DNA of 64,000 nucleotides, from assembly GCF_904846035.1 (NCBI RefSeq), contig NZ_CAJGYT010000001.1:496001-560000 (forward strand), read 5' to 3'. This DNA comes from Psychrobacter aestuarii. Its GTDB lineage: Bacteria; Pseudomonadota; Gammaproteobacteria; Pseudomonadales; Moraxellaceae. Below the pieces are notes generated by a model, which saw only the letters and a program-made list of their open reading frames with translations, did no database searches and had not been told where the DNA came from. How positions within the stretch are numbered: position 1 is the stretch's first letter; each line of letters begins with the position of its first letter. Position numbers and translations under genes: made by a program. Shown here piece after piece: positions 51,465-60,643 of the stretch.

Positions 51465-53164
51465 GCCAAAGGCCCTTGAAAACCAAAAATATAAATCGCT
51501 GCCATCACAATGATGCCACTAAAGGTCACATAATAGATGGTCGGCAAAATGGTCTTGCGTAGTGTCGCGCCCTCCATACCGAGCAAGCCCACTGTCGCCG
51601 ATGCCGCCACCACGTTATGAATCGCAATCATATTGCCCGCCGCCGCACCGACCGCCTGCGCCGCGATGATGATAGAGGGCGAGATATTGAGGCTCATCGC
51701 CGCCTCGTATTGGAATTGGCTAAACATCATGTTCGACACCGTGTTTGAGCCTGCGATAAATGCCCCAAGCGCGCCAATGGTCGAGCTGACCAGCGGGAAC
51801 GCATTGCCAAAGGTGCTGGTAAACAGCTCGGCACTGGCGACAGGCATACTCGCCATGTCGGACATATTCACGCCCGAATTGATAAAAATACGCACCATCG
51901 GAATGGTAAAAATCAGCACAAATCCCGCGCTTAATACGGTCTTGGCAGACTCGCCAAAAGCATCGCCAAGCGCCTTGGTGGGCTTATTGGTCTGTGCAAA
52001 GGCAGCGACCAACGCACTGATAAGCAATAAACCACCAGGCAAGTATAACGGACTAAAGCTTGCGCTAATATCCGCCTCACCCAGAATGGACATAAAATCA
52101 AGAGTCGCACTGTTTAATAGCGCCTTAAAACCTGCAAACATACGCGAGCACACAAGCAGTGCTGCCACCAGCAAATACGGGAACCACGCCATCACCGCCG
52201 ACATAGGCTTGCTGTTGTCATCGATGACCACGTCTTCTTTTTTCACCACCAAGTTGCCCATCCAGTCGCTTGGCCAAAACTTTTGTGGCTCAAAGTCCCA
52301 TGTGGTCTTGGGCAACAAAAAGCCCTTTTTGGCGGCCTGAATCACAACGGCAATACTGACCAAACCACCGATTAATGACGGAAATTCAGGACCGAGCAGC
52401 ACGCCTGTCAACACATAAGGGATGGTAAAGGTTAAACCTGCAAAGATGGCAAACGGCAAAATCTCAAGCCCCTCTTTCCAGCTCTTATTTTTACCAAAAA
52501 AGCGCGTCAGCATCATCACCATAAACAGCGGCATAAACGTACCAATAATGCCATGAATAATGGCGACTTGACTGGTAATCAGCTGCAAAAACATCGCCCA
52601 GTCCATACCTTGCTGCGCCAGCTGCGCGCTAATGGCGGTCGTGTCCAAGCCCTTTTCGACACCAATCACAATGGGCGTCCCCACCGCACCGAACGACACA
52701 GGCGTGCTCTGTATCATCATGCCCATCAGTACTGCCGCCAGCGCAGGAAAACCAATCGCCACCATAAGCGGTGCGGCAATCGCGGCAGGCGTACCAAACC
52801 CTGATGCGCCCTCTAAAAACGTACCAAAGCACCACGCAATAATAATCGCCTGTACGCGGCGGTCAGGCGACACATGAATAAAACCTGCGCGAATCACCCC
52901 GATTGCGCCTGTGTACTTGAGCGTGTTTAACAAAAACAGCGCACCGAACACAATCCACAGTACCGAGACGGTAATCACCACCCCTTCTAAAATAGAAGAC
53001 GACACGCGATTGAACGTCATATTCCATATCAATAGCGCAATCGCCGCCGTGACTGCCAGCACAATTGGCATGGTCTTTTTTGCCGACCACTGCAAACCAA
53101 TCAAAAAAATACCACTAAGTACAATCGGCAATAGAGCAAGCAGCCCATAGATTGTCTGATTCAC
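51461..53164 (-). CDS. lldP: L-lactate permease family transporter
   Basis: 567 residues from a GTG at 53164 (VNQTIYGLLALLPI), which has GGGAG seven bases upstream; the ATG at 53212 would add 16 polar residues unlike the family. About 12-14 helices. LctP motifs include CFGTFLEGASGFGTPAAIAAPLM (about 110-132), STPVSFGAVGTPI and GALGAFIAGSNTVSNMMFS. It imports lactate with protons. The stop overlaps the dld start by four bases, so the two are coupled: uptake then oxidation. Confidence 0.93.
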   Translation of the reverse strand: MNQTIYGLLALLPIVLSGIFLIGLQWSAKKTMPIVLAVTAAIALLIWNMTFNRVSSSILEGVVITVSVLWIVFGALFLLNTLKYTGAIGVIRAGFIHVSPDRRVQAIIIAWCFGTFLEGASGFGTPAAIAAPLMVAIGFPALAAVLMGMMIQSTPVSFGAVGTPIVIGVEKGLDTTAISAQLAQQGMDWAMFLQLITSQVAIIHGIIGTFMPLFMVMMLTRFFGKNKSWKEGLEILPFAIFAGLTFTIPYVLTGVLLGPEFPSLIGGLVSIAVVIQAAKKGFLLPKTTWDFEPQKFWPSDWMGNLVVKKEDVVIDDNSKPMSAVMAWFPYLLVAALLVCSRMFAGFKALLNSATLDFMSILGEADISASFSPLYLPGGLLLISALVAAFAQTNKPTKALGDAFGESAKTVLSAGFVLIFTIPMVRIFINSGVNMSDMASMPVASAELFTSTFGNAFPLVSSTIGALGAFIAGSNTVSNMMFSQFQYEAAMSLNISPSIIIAAQAVGAAAGNMIAIHNVVAASATVGLLGMEGATLRKTILPTIYYVTFSGIIVMAAIYIFGFQGPLA

Positions 53165-53266
53165 ATCCCTTCTCCCTGTTATCGTGTGTGCTTCCTTGAC
53201 CTTGCCACCCAATCCTTTACCTTGATGCCTTCATGGTAATCTGGGCAGAACCATCACACTCTACGC

Positions 53267-53281
53267 CTTGTCGATAACAAG
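53267..53281. promoter_or_regulatory. LysR-type operator candidate between lldP and lysR
   Basis: cttgt-N5-acaag contains a T-N11-A type dyad in the divergent gap (53165-53359), about 80 bases before the LysR gene. Confidence 0.35.
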
Positions 53282-53359
53282 ATAAATGCCAACAAAAGAC
53301 AATGTTTTTTTCTTTTTTTGCTATAATCAAAAACTCATTACACCGATTAAGGAACGGAT

Positions 53360-54265
53360 ATGGCGAAGGCGGACGACATGGTTTTATTCGTTTTGGTGGT
53401 GGATGAAGGCTCATTTTCTCGGGTCGCCGAAAAACTGGCGCTCACCAATTCGGTCGTCAGTAAGCGCATTGCCCGCTTGGAGTCCAGCCTAAATGCCCAG
53501 CTGTTTTATCGAACCACCCGCAAACTGAGCCTCACCGACGCTGGTAGGACGCTATACAACAAAGCCAAAATTGCCAAATTGGCATTCCAAGATGCGGAGA
53601 ACGCAGTCACTGGCTACGGCGAAAACATGACAGGTCATATCCGCATCACCACCCCTGTGGTCTCGGCAGATTTATTATTAAGCCCAGCGATTGCCGAGTT
53701 TTGTAAAAAATATCCTGAAATCACCGTTGAGCTGAACATCACCAATCGCATCGTGGACTTGGTCGAAGAAGGCTTTGATTTGGCAATCAGAACCGCCGAG
53801 CTTGAGGACTCCTCCTTAATTGCCAAACGCCTGATTGACAGTCAATGGGTCATTTGCGCCACGCAAAACTACCTCAATCAGCACGGCACGCCAAAGACCC
53901 CAAAAGCCCTGCACAACCACGAATGCTTGATTTATAAGTTTGATAACACCAGCAGCGATTTATGGCCACTTTATGAAGATGGTGCAGAATTGCTGCTGCC
54001 TGTGCATGGGCGCTTTTATAGCAATCATTTGAGCGCCATCAAACACGCGGCATTGGCAGATTTGGGCATTGCCTTTTTGCCGCAAGCCTTGGTCTATAAT
54101 GCCTTGCAAGAACAGCGCCTTGTTCAGATTTTGCAGCCCTTCACGCGCAAGCGCATGGGCATGTATGCGGTGTACCCAAAAGCGCGCCAGCCCGACCAAA
54201 AGCTCAAACAACTGGTCACGCATTTGCAAACGTCACTCGAAGCCAAAAAAGACTATTATTATTAA
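53360..54265 (+). CDS. LysR-family regulator divergent from lldP-dld
   Basis: 301 residues. Winged helix-turn-helix in residues 1-60 (DEGSFSRVAEKLALTNSVVSKRIARLESSL), then effector domain with ITVELNITNRIVDLVEEGFDLAIRTAELEDSSLIAKRL. AAGGAA precedes the ATG. The divergent position makes control of lactate uptake and oxidation likely. Confidence 0.88.
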   Translation: MAKADDMVLFVLVVDEGSFSRVAEKLALTNSVVSKRIARLESSLNAQLFYRTTRKLSLTDAGRTLYNKAKIAKLAFQDAENAVTGYGENMTGHIRITTPVVSADLLLSPAIAEFCKKYPEITVELNITNRIVDLVEEGFDLAIRTAELEDSSLIAKRLIDSQWVICATQNYLNQHGTPKTPKALHNHECLIYKFDNTSSDLWPLYEDGAELLLPVHGRFYSNHLSAIKHAALADLGIAFLPQALVYNALQEQRLVQILQPFTRKRMGMYAVYPKARQPDQKLKQLVTHLQTSLEAKKDYYY

Positions 54266-54297
54266 GCAATTCATCTGCGTCCTGTTTTAACAGCGCA

Positions 54298-54329
54298 AAA
54301 AAAGCCACCCGCTTGGATGGCTTTTTTGG
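54298..54329. terminator. Bidirectional terminator between lysR and the HAD gene
   Basis: A 10-bp stem, aaaaaagcca (54298-54307) with tggctttttt (54318-54327), flanked by A and T runs, lies between convergent genes. Confidence 0.88.
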
Positions 54330-54354
54330 TGTTTCTTTTTGGATGTTTGTGACG

Positions 54355-55050
54355 TTATGACGCGGCGTTTTGCGCAATGATTTGCTGCGCCAGTGTGCGT
54401 AAGTCGTCCGCCATATAATCGGGCGTTGGTACATGGTTGGCGGGCAATAACGCATTGTGCGGACGCAATAAAAACGCGCCCTGACAGCCTGCTGCCTGCG
54501 CGCCTATCGTGTCCCACAGATGGCAGGCGACCAAACACAGCTCGGATACAGGCACAGACAGTGCCTCGGCGACCAAATGATAAGTCGCGGGTGCGGGTTT
54601 AAACTGACGCACCGCCTCAACGTGAAATGAGCGCTCAAAAAAATCGCTCAGTCCCGCCTTTTCTAGCGGTGTCGGCGACTCGCTGGACTCTGAATTGGTC
54701 AAGGTCACCAGTCGAAAGCCTGCCTCTTTAAGCAGCGTCAGCGCGGGCACGACATCGGCATACGCGGGCATCTTGCCCATGCGCGTCTTTAGCTCGTCAA
54801 TATCGGTATCGGCAATCTCAACGCCATGAATATCAGCAACCATCCGCAGCGCGCCGACCCCAATCTCACCAAACGGCGTATACAGTCCTGATAAGGTCAG
54901 AGTTTGCGAGTACAGCACCAGCTGGGCGAACCATTCGCGCAGTATGCTGCCATCATTAAAAAGGCGGCTGAATAAAGGCGTTAAGGTGCTAATATCGAGC
55001 AAGGTTTCATTGACATCAAAAACGAGAATCGGGCGGATGTCGGTGGGCAT
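54355..55050 (-). CDS. Haloacid dehalogenase type II-like HAD hydrolase
   Basis: 231 residues. Motif I FDVNETLLDISTL (nucleophile Asp about residue 12, with Asn two positions later as in L-2-haloacid dehalogenases), motif II LVTLTNSESSES, motif III Lys in RQFKPAPATYHLVAE, and motif IV CLVACHLWDTIGAQAAGC with Asp. The order matches the type II dehalogenase family, but natural substrates of close relatives vary and the halide-binding residues cannot be confirmed by eye. Monocistronic. Confidence 0.82.
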   Translation of the reverse strand: MPTDIRPILVFDVNETLLDISTLTPLFSRLFNDGSILREWFAQLVLYSQTLTLSGLYTPFGEIGVGALRMVADIHGVEIADTDIDELKTRMGKMPAYADVVPALTLLKEAGFRLVTLTNSESSESPTPLEKAGLSDFFERSFHVEAVRQFKPAPATYHLVAEALSVPVSELCLVACHLWDTIGAQAAGCQGAFLLRPHNALLPANHVPTPDYMADDLRTLAQQIIAQNAAS

Positions 55051-55168
55051 GCGCTTTCCTTATTGTTGTTGTAGTTTGGGTTAGGTTAGCATGGATACAC
55101 ATCAACCCGCTGTCACTTGATAGTAACGCGGTCTTACTCAGGCGGTATTATTAATTTGATTGGTTACT

Positions 55169-55966
55169 TTAACTGGCATCATGTACCCATAGTCCTGCTT
55201 GATCAATAAAACAAGTATGATTGTCTGCCACCTCAAAGTTATAGACGGTTGTGTTATAAGGGATAGGCGCGCCTTGATCATTCGTTAAATGATTTAGTAT
55301 TCGTGGATTACCTTCTTTATCTAGGATACCAATATCAAAGTAACCATGTCGCTGATAATAGCTAATATCATTAACATAGCCTATACCTTTATATTCTGCC
55401 TTACTATAGTCGAGCATGTGCGCTTCGGCATCTTGTACGTAATCATCGTAGTAGTCTTCATGATAATGCTTTTGATACCAAAAATAGTTTGGGTTACTCT
55501 CCAAATCTTCATGAGCGATTTGATAGGTAGGTTGCACACGCTCAACGGTATACATTACGCCATCGGCATTCACAGCAATCTCATACTGTTGTAGTTCGTC
55601 CACACGTTTAAAGTGAGGCTGGTCATAGAACTCAATATCTTCTTGCGGGTTTTCCATGGCTCCGACCACCCAAACAGGGTGATTGGGCGTCGCTAGAAAA
55701 TCACTGAAGCGACTAGCTGACTTGTATGTTTGATAATCAATCATCTCGCGATCTTTATTAAACTTCTCAATATTTTTCTCTAAACGCACGATCCACATCT
55801 CTTTGTCTTCATACACAAAGGTCTTAACCACAGGCTTATACTCTATGTCACCGCTACCGTCTTCTGGTCTCGTTAAAATCAAGTCGCCCACTTTAATGTC
55901 CTGAATCGGTACTAACCCTTTATCCGTATGAACCAATGTTCCTGCGACAAATCCTTTGTTGTTCAT
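55169..55966 (-). CDS. Orphan Hint (Hedgehog/intein-type) domain protein lacking the catalytic Cys
   Basis: 265 residues. Residues 5-60 follow the Hint N-block (GFVAGTLVHTDKGLVPIQDI, then KVGDLILTR), 93-97 are the B-block TPNHP, and the C-terminal block is YNFEVADNHTCFIDQAGLWVHDAS. The residue that should be the nucleophilic Cys (or Ser) before Phe6 is Gly5, and the usual terminal Asn/Cys pair is replaced by Asp-Ala-Ser. An AAGGAGAGG ribosome site and an in-frame stop just upstream fix the start, so nothing is missing by annotation. Residues 100-220 are an unusual acidic, Tyr-rich insert. It follows rtcR by 18 bases. Function unknown. Confidence 0.72.
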   Translation of the reverse strand: MNNKGFVAGTLVHTDKGLVPIQDIKVGDLILTRPEDGSGDIEYKPVVKTFVYEDKEMWIVRLEKNIEKFNKDREMIDYQTYKSASRFSDFLATPNHPVWVVGAMENPQEDIEFYDQPHFKRVDELQQYEIAVNADGVMYTVERVQPTYQIAHEDLESNPNYFWYQKHYHEDYYDDYVQDAEAHMLDYSKAEYKGIGYVNDISYYQRHGYFDIGILDKEGNPRILNHLTNDQGAPIPYNTTVYNFEVADNHTCFIDQAGLWVHDAS

Positions 55967-55984
55967 ATCCTCTCCTTTTTAATC

Positions 55985-57661
55985 TTATTGTTTTAACTCA
56001 TCAAACCTCAGCCCAAACTTTATTAAATACTTACGCAGTCGGTCGCTGTCATTGTTACTTTTTAGCTGAGTTCTGGAGTTGGCGTACAGATAGCGCCCTG
56101 CCGCCGCTTGGCTGCTGTGCTGATAGCAAACCTCAATCACATACGCCAGCTGCACCGCGTCAAAGGGATCGAGCGCGTCTTTGTCGTCGCTTGATAGATG
56201 ACGGCTCAGCACCGTATGCGCGTGCGCTTGCTGCTCGGTTAGGTTAGGCGCATACGCCTTATCCGCCTGATGCTGCGCGCTATTGGGTAATGCCCACAGA
56301 TGCTTAAGGCGGGTGATTTCTGCCTTAACATCGGGCATACGAATCACTTTGCCTTCGCACAATGTCGTTAAGCGCGTCATGCTGGCGCTTAAATCACGAA
56401 AGTTGCCCTGCCACGTCGCCTCAGAACTTGTGGCAAAGGCTTCAAAGTACGCCCGCGCCGCTGGCTCAAAACGGTATTGGTACTGCTGTTCACTGCCCAG
56501 ACGCGCCAGCTCGTAATCAATATTGGCGGGCAAGTCCTCGATACGGTCTTTTAGCGACGGTAAAAAAAACGTCCACGTGTTCAGGCGCGCAAACAAATCG
56601 GCGCGAAACTCCCCATCCGCGACCGCTTGGCGCAAGTCCTTGTTTGTCCCCGCCATCAGCTGAAACGACACATCAATCGGCGTATCGCTACCGAGTGGAT
56701 AAAAGCGCTGCGCCTCAAGCGCGGTCAAGAGCATCGCTTGCTCGTCCAGTCCCAGCTCGCCGATTTCATCCAAAAACAGCAAGCCACCGTCCGCCGATTT
56801 GAGCAGACCCTCACGGCTCGATGCCGCGCCTGTAAACGCGCCTTTGACATGACCGAACAGCACGCTCATTGCCGTATCGCCGCGCAAGGTGGCGCAGTTG
56901 ACCTCGACGAACGCGCCGATCGCCTGTTTGTTTTTGGCTTTGTTTTTCTTGAGCGCGTAGATTTGCGTTGCCAGTTGCGACTTACCCGCCCCTGTCGCGC
57001 CCATCAGCAAAATCGGCGCGTTGGAGCGCGTGGCGACCTTTTCAATATCAGCTATCAGCTGTTGATACGCGGCATTTTGGGTGACGAGATTGGCTTGGAG
57101 AGTTTGCCAATGCTGGGCTTTTTCTGCCTCAAAACGCGCGCGCAAACTGTCATAACGCGACACGTCCAAGTCAATGATTTGGTAGCGCCCTTGTGGGTCG
57201 GTTTGGTCAGGCTTGGGACAAGGTGAGGTTTGAATCAAATCGGCAGGCAAAAACCCCGCCTCGACCAGCAAAAACCAGCAAATCTGCGCCACATGCGTGC
57301 CTGTGGTCAGATGCAGCAAATAGTCGGTGTCCTCACGAAAAGCAAACCCTGTGACAAAGTCATACAGCTCGGCATAGACATCGGCAAAATCCCACGGACT
57401 CGCCAGCGTCACCCGATGCCCAATGACTTTGGTATCGGCGCTGACCTGCGCCACATCATCAACGATGACGTTAAAGAGTCGCTTATCGCGCTTGCTATAG
57501 AGGATATGCAGCTCATCGACCAGCAGGTCATCATGCAGGCACAGGCTAACGCTCGGACGCCAGCGCTGCCAACGCTTGTCATTAAAGCCGTTGTCCAAGG
57601 TCGTTCCGAGAAAGCCGATGACGGCGGTTTTATGACGTTTAATCATGTTGTTTTTACTCAT
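55985..57661 (-). CDS. rtcR: RtcR, sigma-54-dependent activator of the RNA-repair operon
   Basis: 558 residues. The N-terminal RtcR sensor (CARF-like) domain, about 1-180, includes TGTHVAQICWFLLVEAGFLPA. The AAA activator domain has Walker A GATGAGKS (about 222), EVNCATLRGDTAMSVLFGHVKGAFTGA with the sigma-54-contacting GAFTGA, and Walker B GGLLFLDEIGEL. The C-terminal DNA-binding region ends in DRLRKYLIKFGLRFDE. It switches on rtc genes when damaged RNA ligands are sensed. Encoded opposite rtcB, with the hydrolase gene in between. Confidence 0.95.
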   Translation of the reverse strand: MSKNNMIKRHKTAVIGFLGTTLDNGFNDKRWQRWRPSVSLCLHDDLLVDELHILYSKRDKRLFNVIVDDVAQVSADTKVIGHRVTLASPWDFADVYAELYDFVTGFAFREDTDYLLHLTTGTHVAQICWFLLVEAGFLPADLIQTSPCPKPDQTDPQGRYQIIDLDVSRYDSLRARFEAEKAQHWQTLQANLVTQNAAYQQLIADIEKVATRSNAPILLMGATGAGKSQLATQIYALKKNKAKNKQAIGAFVEVNCATLRGDTAMSVLFGHVKGAFTGAASSREGLLKSADGGLLFLDEIGELGLDEQAMLLTALEAQRFYPLGSDTPIDVSFQLMAGTNKDLRQAVADGEFRADLFARLNTWTFFLPSLKDRIEDLPANIDYELARLGSEQQYQYRFEPAARAYFEAFATSSEATWQGNFRDLSASMTRLTTLCEGKVIRMPDVKAEITRLKHLWALPNSAQHQADKAYAPNLTEQQAHAHTVLSRHLSSDDKDALDPFDAVQLAYVIEVCYQHSSQAAAGRYLYANSRTQLKSNNDSDRLRKYLIKFGLRFDELKQ

Positions 57662-57687
57662 AATGATGCGCTATATTTTTTATTATT

Positions 57688-58635
57688 TTACTTTTTGATT
57701 GTCCACGACTTGGTACTGTCAATAGACAGCGGCTCGTCTGCCATAATTTGCTGCGCAAGGTGACGATTCAGCGGATACAGCACGCTAAAGTGGTCGTGCC
57801 GCGCGATAAACGCACAGTGCAGCATGGGGTTTTTATTGTTATCACACATCGGCTTTAGGTCGCGATAGTTACCGTCACGCTTGCCCTCAATAATCCACGT
57901 TGGCATGCGAATATCATTCGTCCAGTTTGCAGGCGCACGCAAAGCCATTTCGCGTTGCTCATCACGAGCAAAGTCAACGTCTTGCAAAAACATCGTCTCT
58001 TGCGTAGCGCCAAAGCTAATCACTCCTTTAAATAACTTAGGCTGCGTGCTGCTCGCCACCTCACTGACCAGTAGCGCCAGCGTACCGCCCGTACTGTGCC
58101 CGCCCAAATAGATGCGGCTGCTATCGACATACGGCAGGGTCGCCAAATATTCTGCCGCTGCGATGACATCATCGACCTCACCATAGTTCACCTCGATATT
58201 GCCTGCATTGTCATTGCCGCCGCGCAAGGTGGGAAACATCATCATCACACCAGCATCACGATATGGGCTGGCGGTTTGGTCGTTTTGCCTTGAGCCTTTG
58301 CGCCAAAAGTCCGCCAATGTGTTGGACTCACCGCCCGTTATCCAAACAATAGCAGGATGCTTGTCGCCGTCGTTTGGGTCGGGCGTGACAAAGGCGGCGA
58401 GCGACATGCCGTCACTGTCATAGCGCACACTATCAAATAGGGCTGCGGGCGGCTTGGGCAATGGCATTTGCATGGTGGGCGCGACTTGTACCGAGGTCTG
58501 ATAATTGCCGCTTAGCGATGCCAAAGATGGCGCTGCAAAACAACTGCTGATGCTCACGCCTAGTAAAATCGCCGTGCTTAATAAGCGTTTGTTAGAGACA
58601 ACTTTATACCTTGTTTTACATTGAACCTTCGCCAT
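57688..58635 (-). CDS. Exported alpha/beta hydrolase (prolyl-oligopeptidase type)
   Basis: 315 residues from ATG 58635, nine bases after AAAGGA; the longer frame starts with TTG at 58644. A signal peptide includes LLGVSISSCFAAP, which may be a lipobox around the Cys. Catalytic Ser in YLGGHSTGGTLALL (about 190), Asp in WIIEGKRDGNYRD and His in RHDHFSVL near the end complete the triad. Probably a periplasmic or lipid-anchored peptidase or esterase. It lies between rtcR and rtcB but shares no obvious role with RNA repair. Confidence 0.8.
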   Translation of the reverse strand: MAKVQCKTRYKVVSNKRLLSTAILLGVSISSCFAAPSLASLSGNYQTSVQVAPTMQMPLPKPPAALFDSVRYDSDGMSLAAFVTPDPNDGDKHPAIVWITGGESNTLADFWRKGSRQNDQTASPYRDAGVMMMFPTLRGGNDNAGNIEVNYGEVDDVIAAAEYLATLPYVDSSRIYLGGHSTGGTLALLVSEVASSTQPKLFKGVISFGATQETMFLQDVDFARDEQREMALRAPANWTNDIRMPTWIIEGKRDGNYRDLKPMCDNNKNPMLHCAFIARHDHFSVLYPLNRHLAQQIMADEPLSIDSTKSWTIKK

Positions 58636-58648
58636 CACACACAATCCT

Positions 58649-58680
58649 TTTATAGAATAAAACTATATTTATAGAATAAA
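58649..58680 (+). promoter_or_regulatory. Tandem 13-bp repeats, candidate RtcR binding sites
   Basis: tttatagaataaa occurs at 58649-58661 and 58668-58680, 19 bases apart. The pair lies 115-145 bases upstream of the sigma-54 promoter, the usual enhancer distance for an activator such as RtcR. Confidence 0.5.
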
Positions 58681-58794
58681 TTATATCTTTATTTACTTGA
58701 TTAAAGTTCATTATTTTATAAAAAAGAATTTAAAATATTTTTTATCCTTCAATATCAATCACTTATAAAAATAAAATTTATCTTTACCAAAAAC

Positions 58795-58810
58795 TGGCAC
58801 ACCTTTAGCA
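58795..58810 (+). promoter_or_regulatory. Sigma-54 promoter of rtcB
   Basis: tggcacacctttagca has the -24 GG and -12 GC exactly ten bases apart and matches TGGCAC-N5-TTGCA at all but one of the conserved positions. It ends 43 bases before the rtcB ATG. Confidence 0.8.
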
Positions 58811-58853
58811 ACCTATAAAGTACAGACAAAAAGACATTCGCTAAGGAGACACT

Positions 58854-60086
58854 ATGCAGCCTATCAATCACAACATCATTCAAGACGGTGGTACCCCTAT
58901 CCGCCTATGGACCAAAGGCGTGCCTGTCGACCCAAAAGCCCACGACCAGCTGATTAAAGCCTCAAAAATGCCCTTTATTTATAAGTGGCTCGCGGTGATG
59001 CCTGATGTGCATGTCGGTATTGGCGCGACCATCGGCACGGTGCTGCCGACCAAAGAAGCAATCATCCCTGCGGCGGTCGGCGTAGATATCGGCTGCGGCA
59101 TGATGGCGGTGCAAACCACCCTAACCGCCAATGATTTGCCCGACAACCTGCACGGACTGCGCACAGAGCTGGAAAAAGCCATTCCACATGGACGCAGCAA
59201 GACACGCGGTCGCGGCTCACGCCGTGATGTCGGCGCGTGGGCAAACCCTGATGATACCGTGATGAATGGCTGGGGTACGCTGGTCGATGATTTTAATTAT
59301 CTGACCCAAAAGCATCCCAAACTAAAAAACACCAACAATCTAAAACACTTGGGAACGCTGGGTACAGGCAATCACTTTGTTGAGGTGTGCCTTGATGGGA
59401 CCAATCAGGTGTGGATTATGCTGCATTCAGGCTCACGTGGCGTCGGCAATGCCATCGGGCGCTACTTTATCGAGCTGGCGCGCGAGGACATGCGCAAATG
59501 GTTTATTAACCTGCCTGATAAAGACTTAGCGTACTTTGCTGAGGGGACTGAGCATTTTGACGACTATTGGTTTGCGGTTGGCTGGGCGCAGCGCTTTGCC
59601 TTTAAAAACCGCGAAATCATGATGGAAAAAGCCATCCAAGCGCTACGCACCATTGTGCCAAAACCGTTCGATGCCGCAGTCAAAGCGGTCAACTGTCACC
59701 ACAACTATGTGGCAAAAGAAGAACACTATGGCGAGGAAGTCTTTGTCACGCGTAAAGGCGCGGTACGCGCACGCGTCGGCGAATACGGCATCATCCCAGG
59801 CTCCATGGGCGCAAAATCCTTTATTGTCAAAGGTAAAGGCAACGAGGAGTCGTTTTGCTCTTGCTCGCATGGCGCAGGTCGCGTGATGTCACGCACTGAG
59901 GCGAAAAAAGTCTTTACTATTGATGACCAAATCGCCCAAACCAAAGGCGTAGAATGTCGTAAAGATGCCGACGTGATTGACGAAATCCCAGCGGCGTACA
60001 AAAACATTGAAGACGTGATGAGCGCCCAAAACGATTTGGTGGAAGTGGTACATACCTTGCGGCAAGTGGTTTGTGTGAAGGGGTGA
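58854..60086 (+). CDS. rtcB: RNA-splicing ligase RtcB
   Basis: 410 residues, matching E. coli RtcB (408). Mn-binding Cys in VGVDIGCGMMAV (Cys81), metal His in GTGNHFVEV, HSGSRGVGN and NCHHNYV, and the guanylylated His in SCSHGAGRVMSR (about 340). It joins 2',3'-cyclic phosphate or 3'-phosphate ends to 5'-OH ends using GTP. AAGGAG precedes the ATG. Expressed from the sigma-54 promoter under RtcR; the DIP1984 gene follows by about 100 bases. Confidence 0.97.
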   Translation: MQPINHNIIQDGGTPIRLWTKGVPVDPKAHDQLIKASKMPFIYKWLAVMPDVHVGIGATIGTVLPTKEAIIPAAVGVDIGCGMMAVQTTLTANDLPDNLHGLRTELEKAIPHGRSKTRGRGSRRDVGAWANPDDTVMNGWGTLVDDFNYLTQKHPKLKNTNNLKHLGTLGTGNHFVEVCLDGTNQVWIMLHSGSRGVGNAIGRYFIELAREDMRKWFINLPDKDLAYFAEGTEHFDDYWFAVGWAQRFAFKNREIMMEKAIQALRTIVPKPFDAAVKAVNCHHNYVAKEEHYGEEVFVTRKGAVRARVGEYGIIPGSMGAKSFIVKGKGNEESFCSCSHGAGRVMSRTEAKKVFTIDDQIAQTKGVECRKDADVIDEIPAAYKNIEDVMSAQNDLVEVVHTLRQVVCVKG

Positions 60087-60184
60087 GCATCATTGCTTTG
60101 TAATATGTATAGCCACTTAAGGACAGTATTGGTAGCCTACTATGTCTAAGCTACAACTAAAGACAATAAAATAAGGACAAAACA

Positions 60185-60643
60185 ATGAAACTCGCAGAAG
60201 CTCTACTTATCCGTAGCGATATGCAAAAAAAATTGGCGCAAATCAAAGGACGCATTCGCAACAATGTCAAAGTCCAAGACGGCGATACGCCAAGCGAAGA
60301 CCCCAATCAGCTGTTAGTGGACGCGAGCCAGCTGATTACTGAGCTGTCCGCGCTTATCGCCCGCATTCAGCGCACCAACGCGGTGGCGATGACAGACAAC
60401 AATCAATCAATGCTGGCGCTGCTCGTTGAGCGCGACACCCTTGAGATGCGCCACAAGCTGTTGACCGAGTCGATAGCGGCGACCGAAACCGAGGTCGATC
60501 GCTATAGCCCGCGTGAGATTAAGTGGCAAGTGATGGTCTCGGTCGGCGCATTGCAAAAGCAAGCGGACGATATCGCCATGAAGCTGCGTCAGCTTAACAT
60601 TGTCATTCAAGCCAACAACTGGCAAATTGACCTTGTGGACTAG
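60185..60643 (+). CDS. DIP1984-family protein
   Basis: 152 residues, almost all helical. It begins MKLAEALLIRSDMQKKLAQIKGRI and has EDPNQLLVDASQLITELSALIARIQRTNAV (about 40-68), the hallmark of the DIP1984 family, sometimes named septicolysin. Heptad-like leucines suggest a helical bundle or coiled coil. No signal peptide. It follows rtcB in the same direction and is probably part of the rtc transcript. Function unestablished. Confidence 0.78.
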   Translation: MKLAEALLIRSDMQKKLAQIKGRIRNNVKVQDGDTPSEDPNQLLVDASQLITELSALIARIQRTNAVAMTDNNQSMLALLVERDTLEMRHKLLTESIAATETEVDRYSPREIKWQVMVSVGALQKQADDIAMKLRQLNIVIQANNWQIDLVD

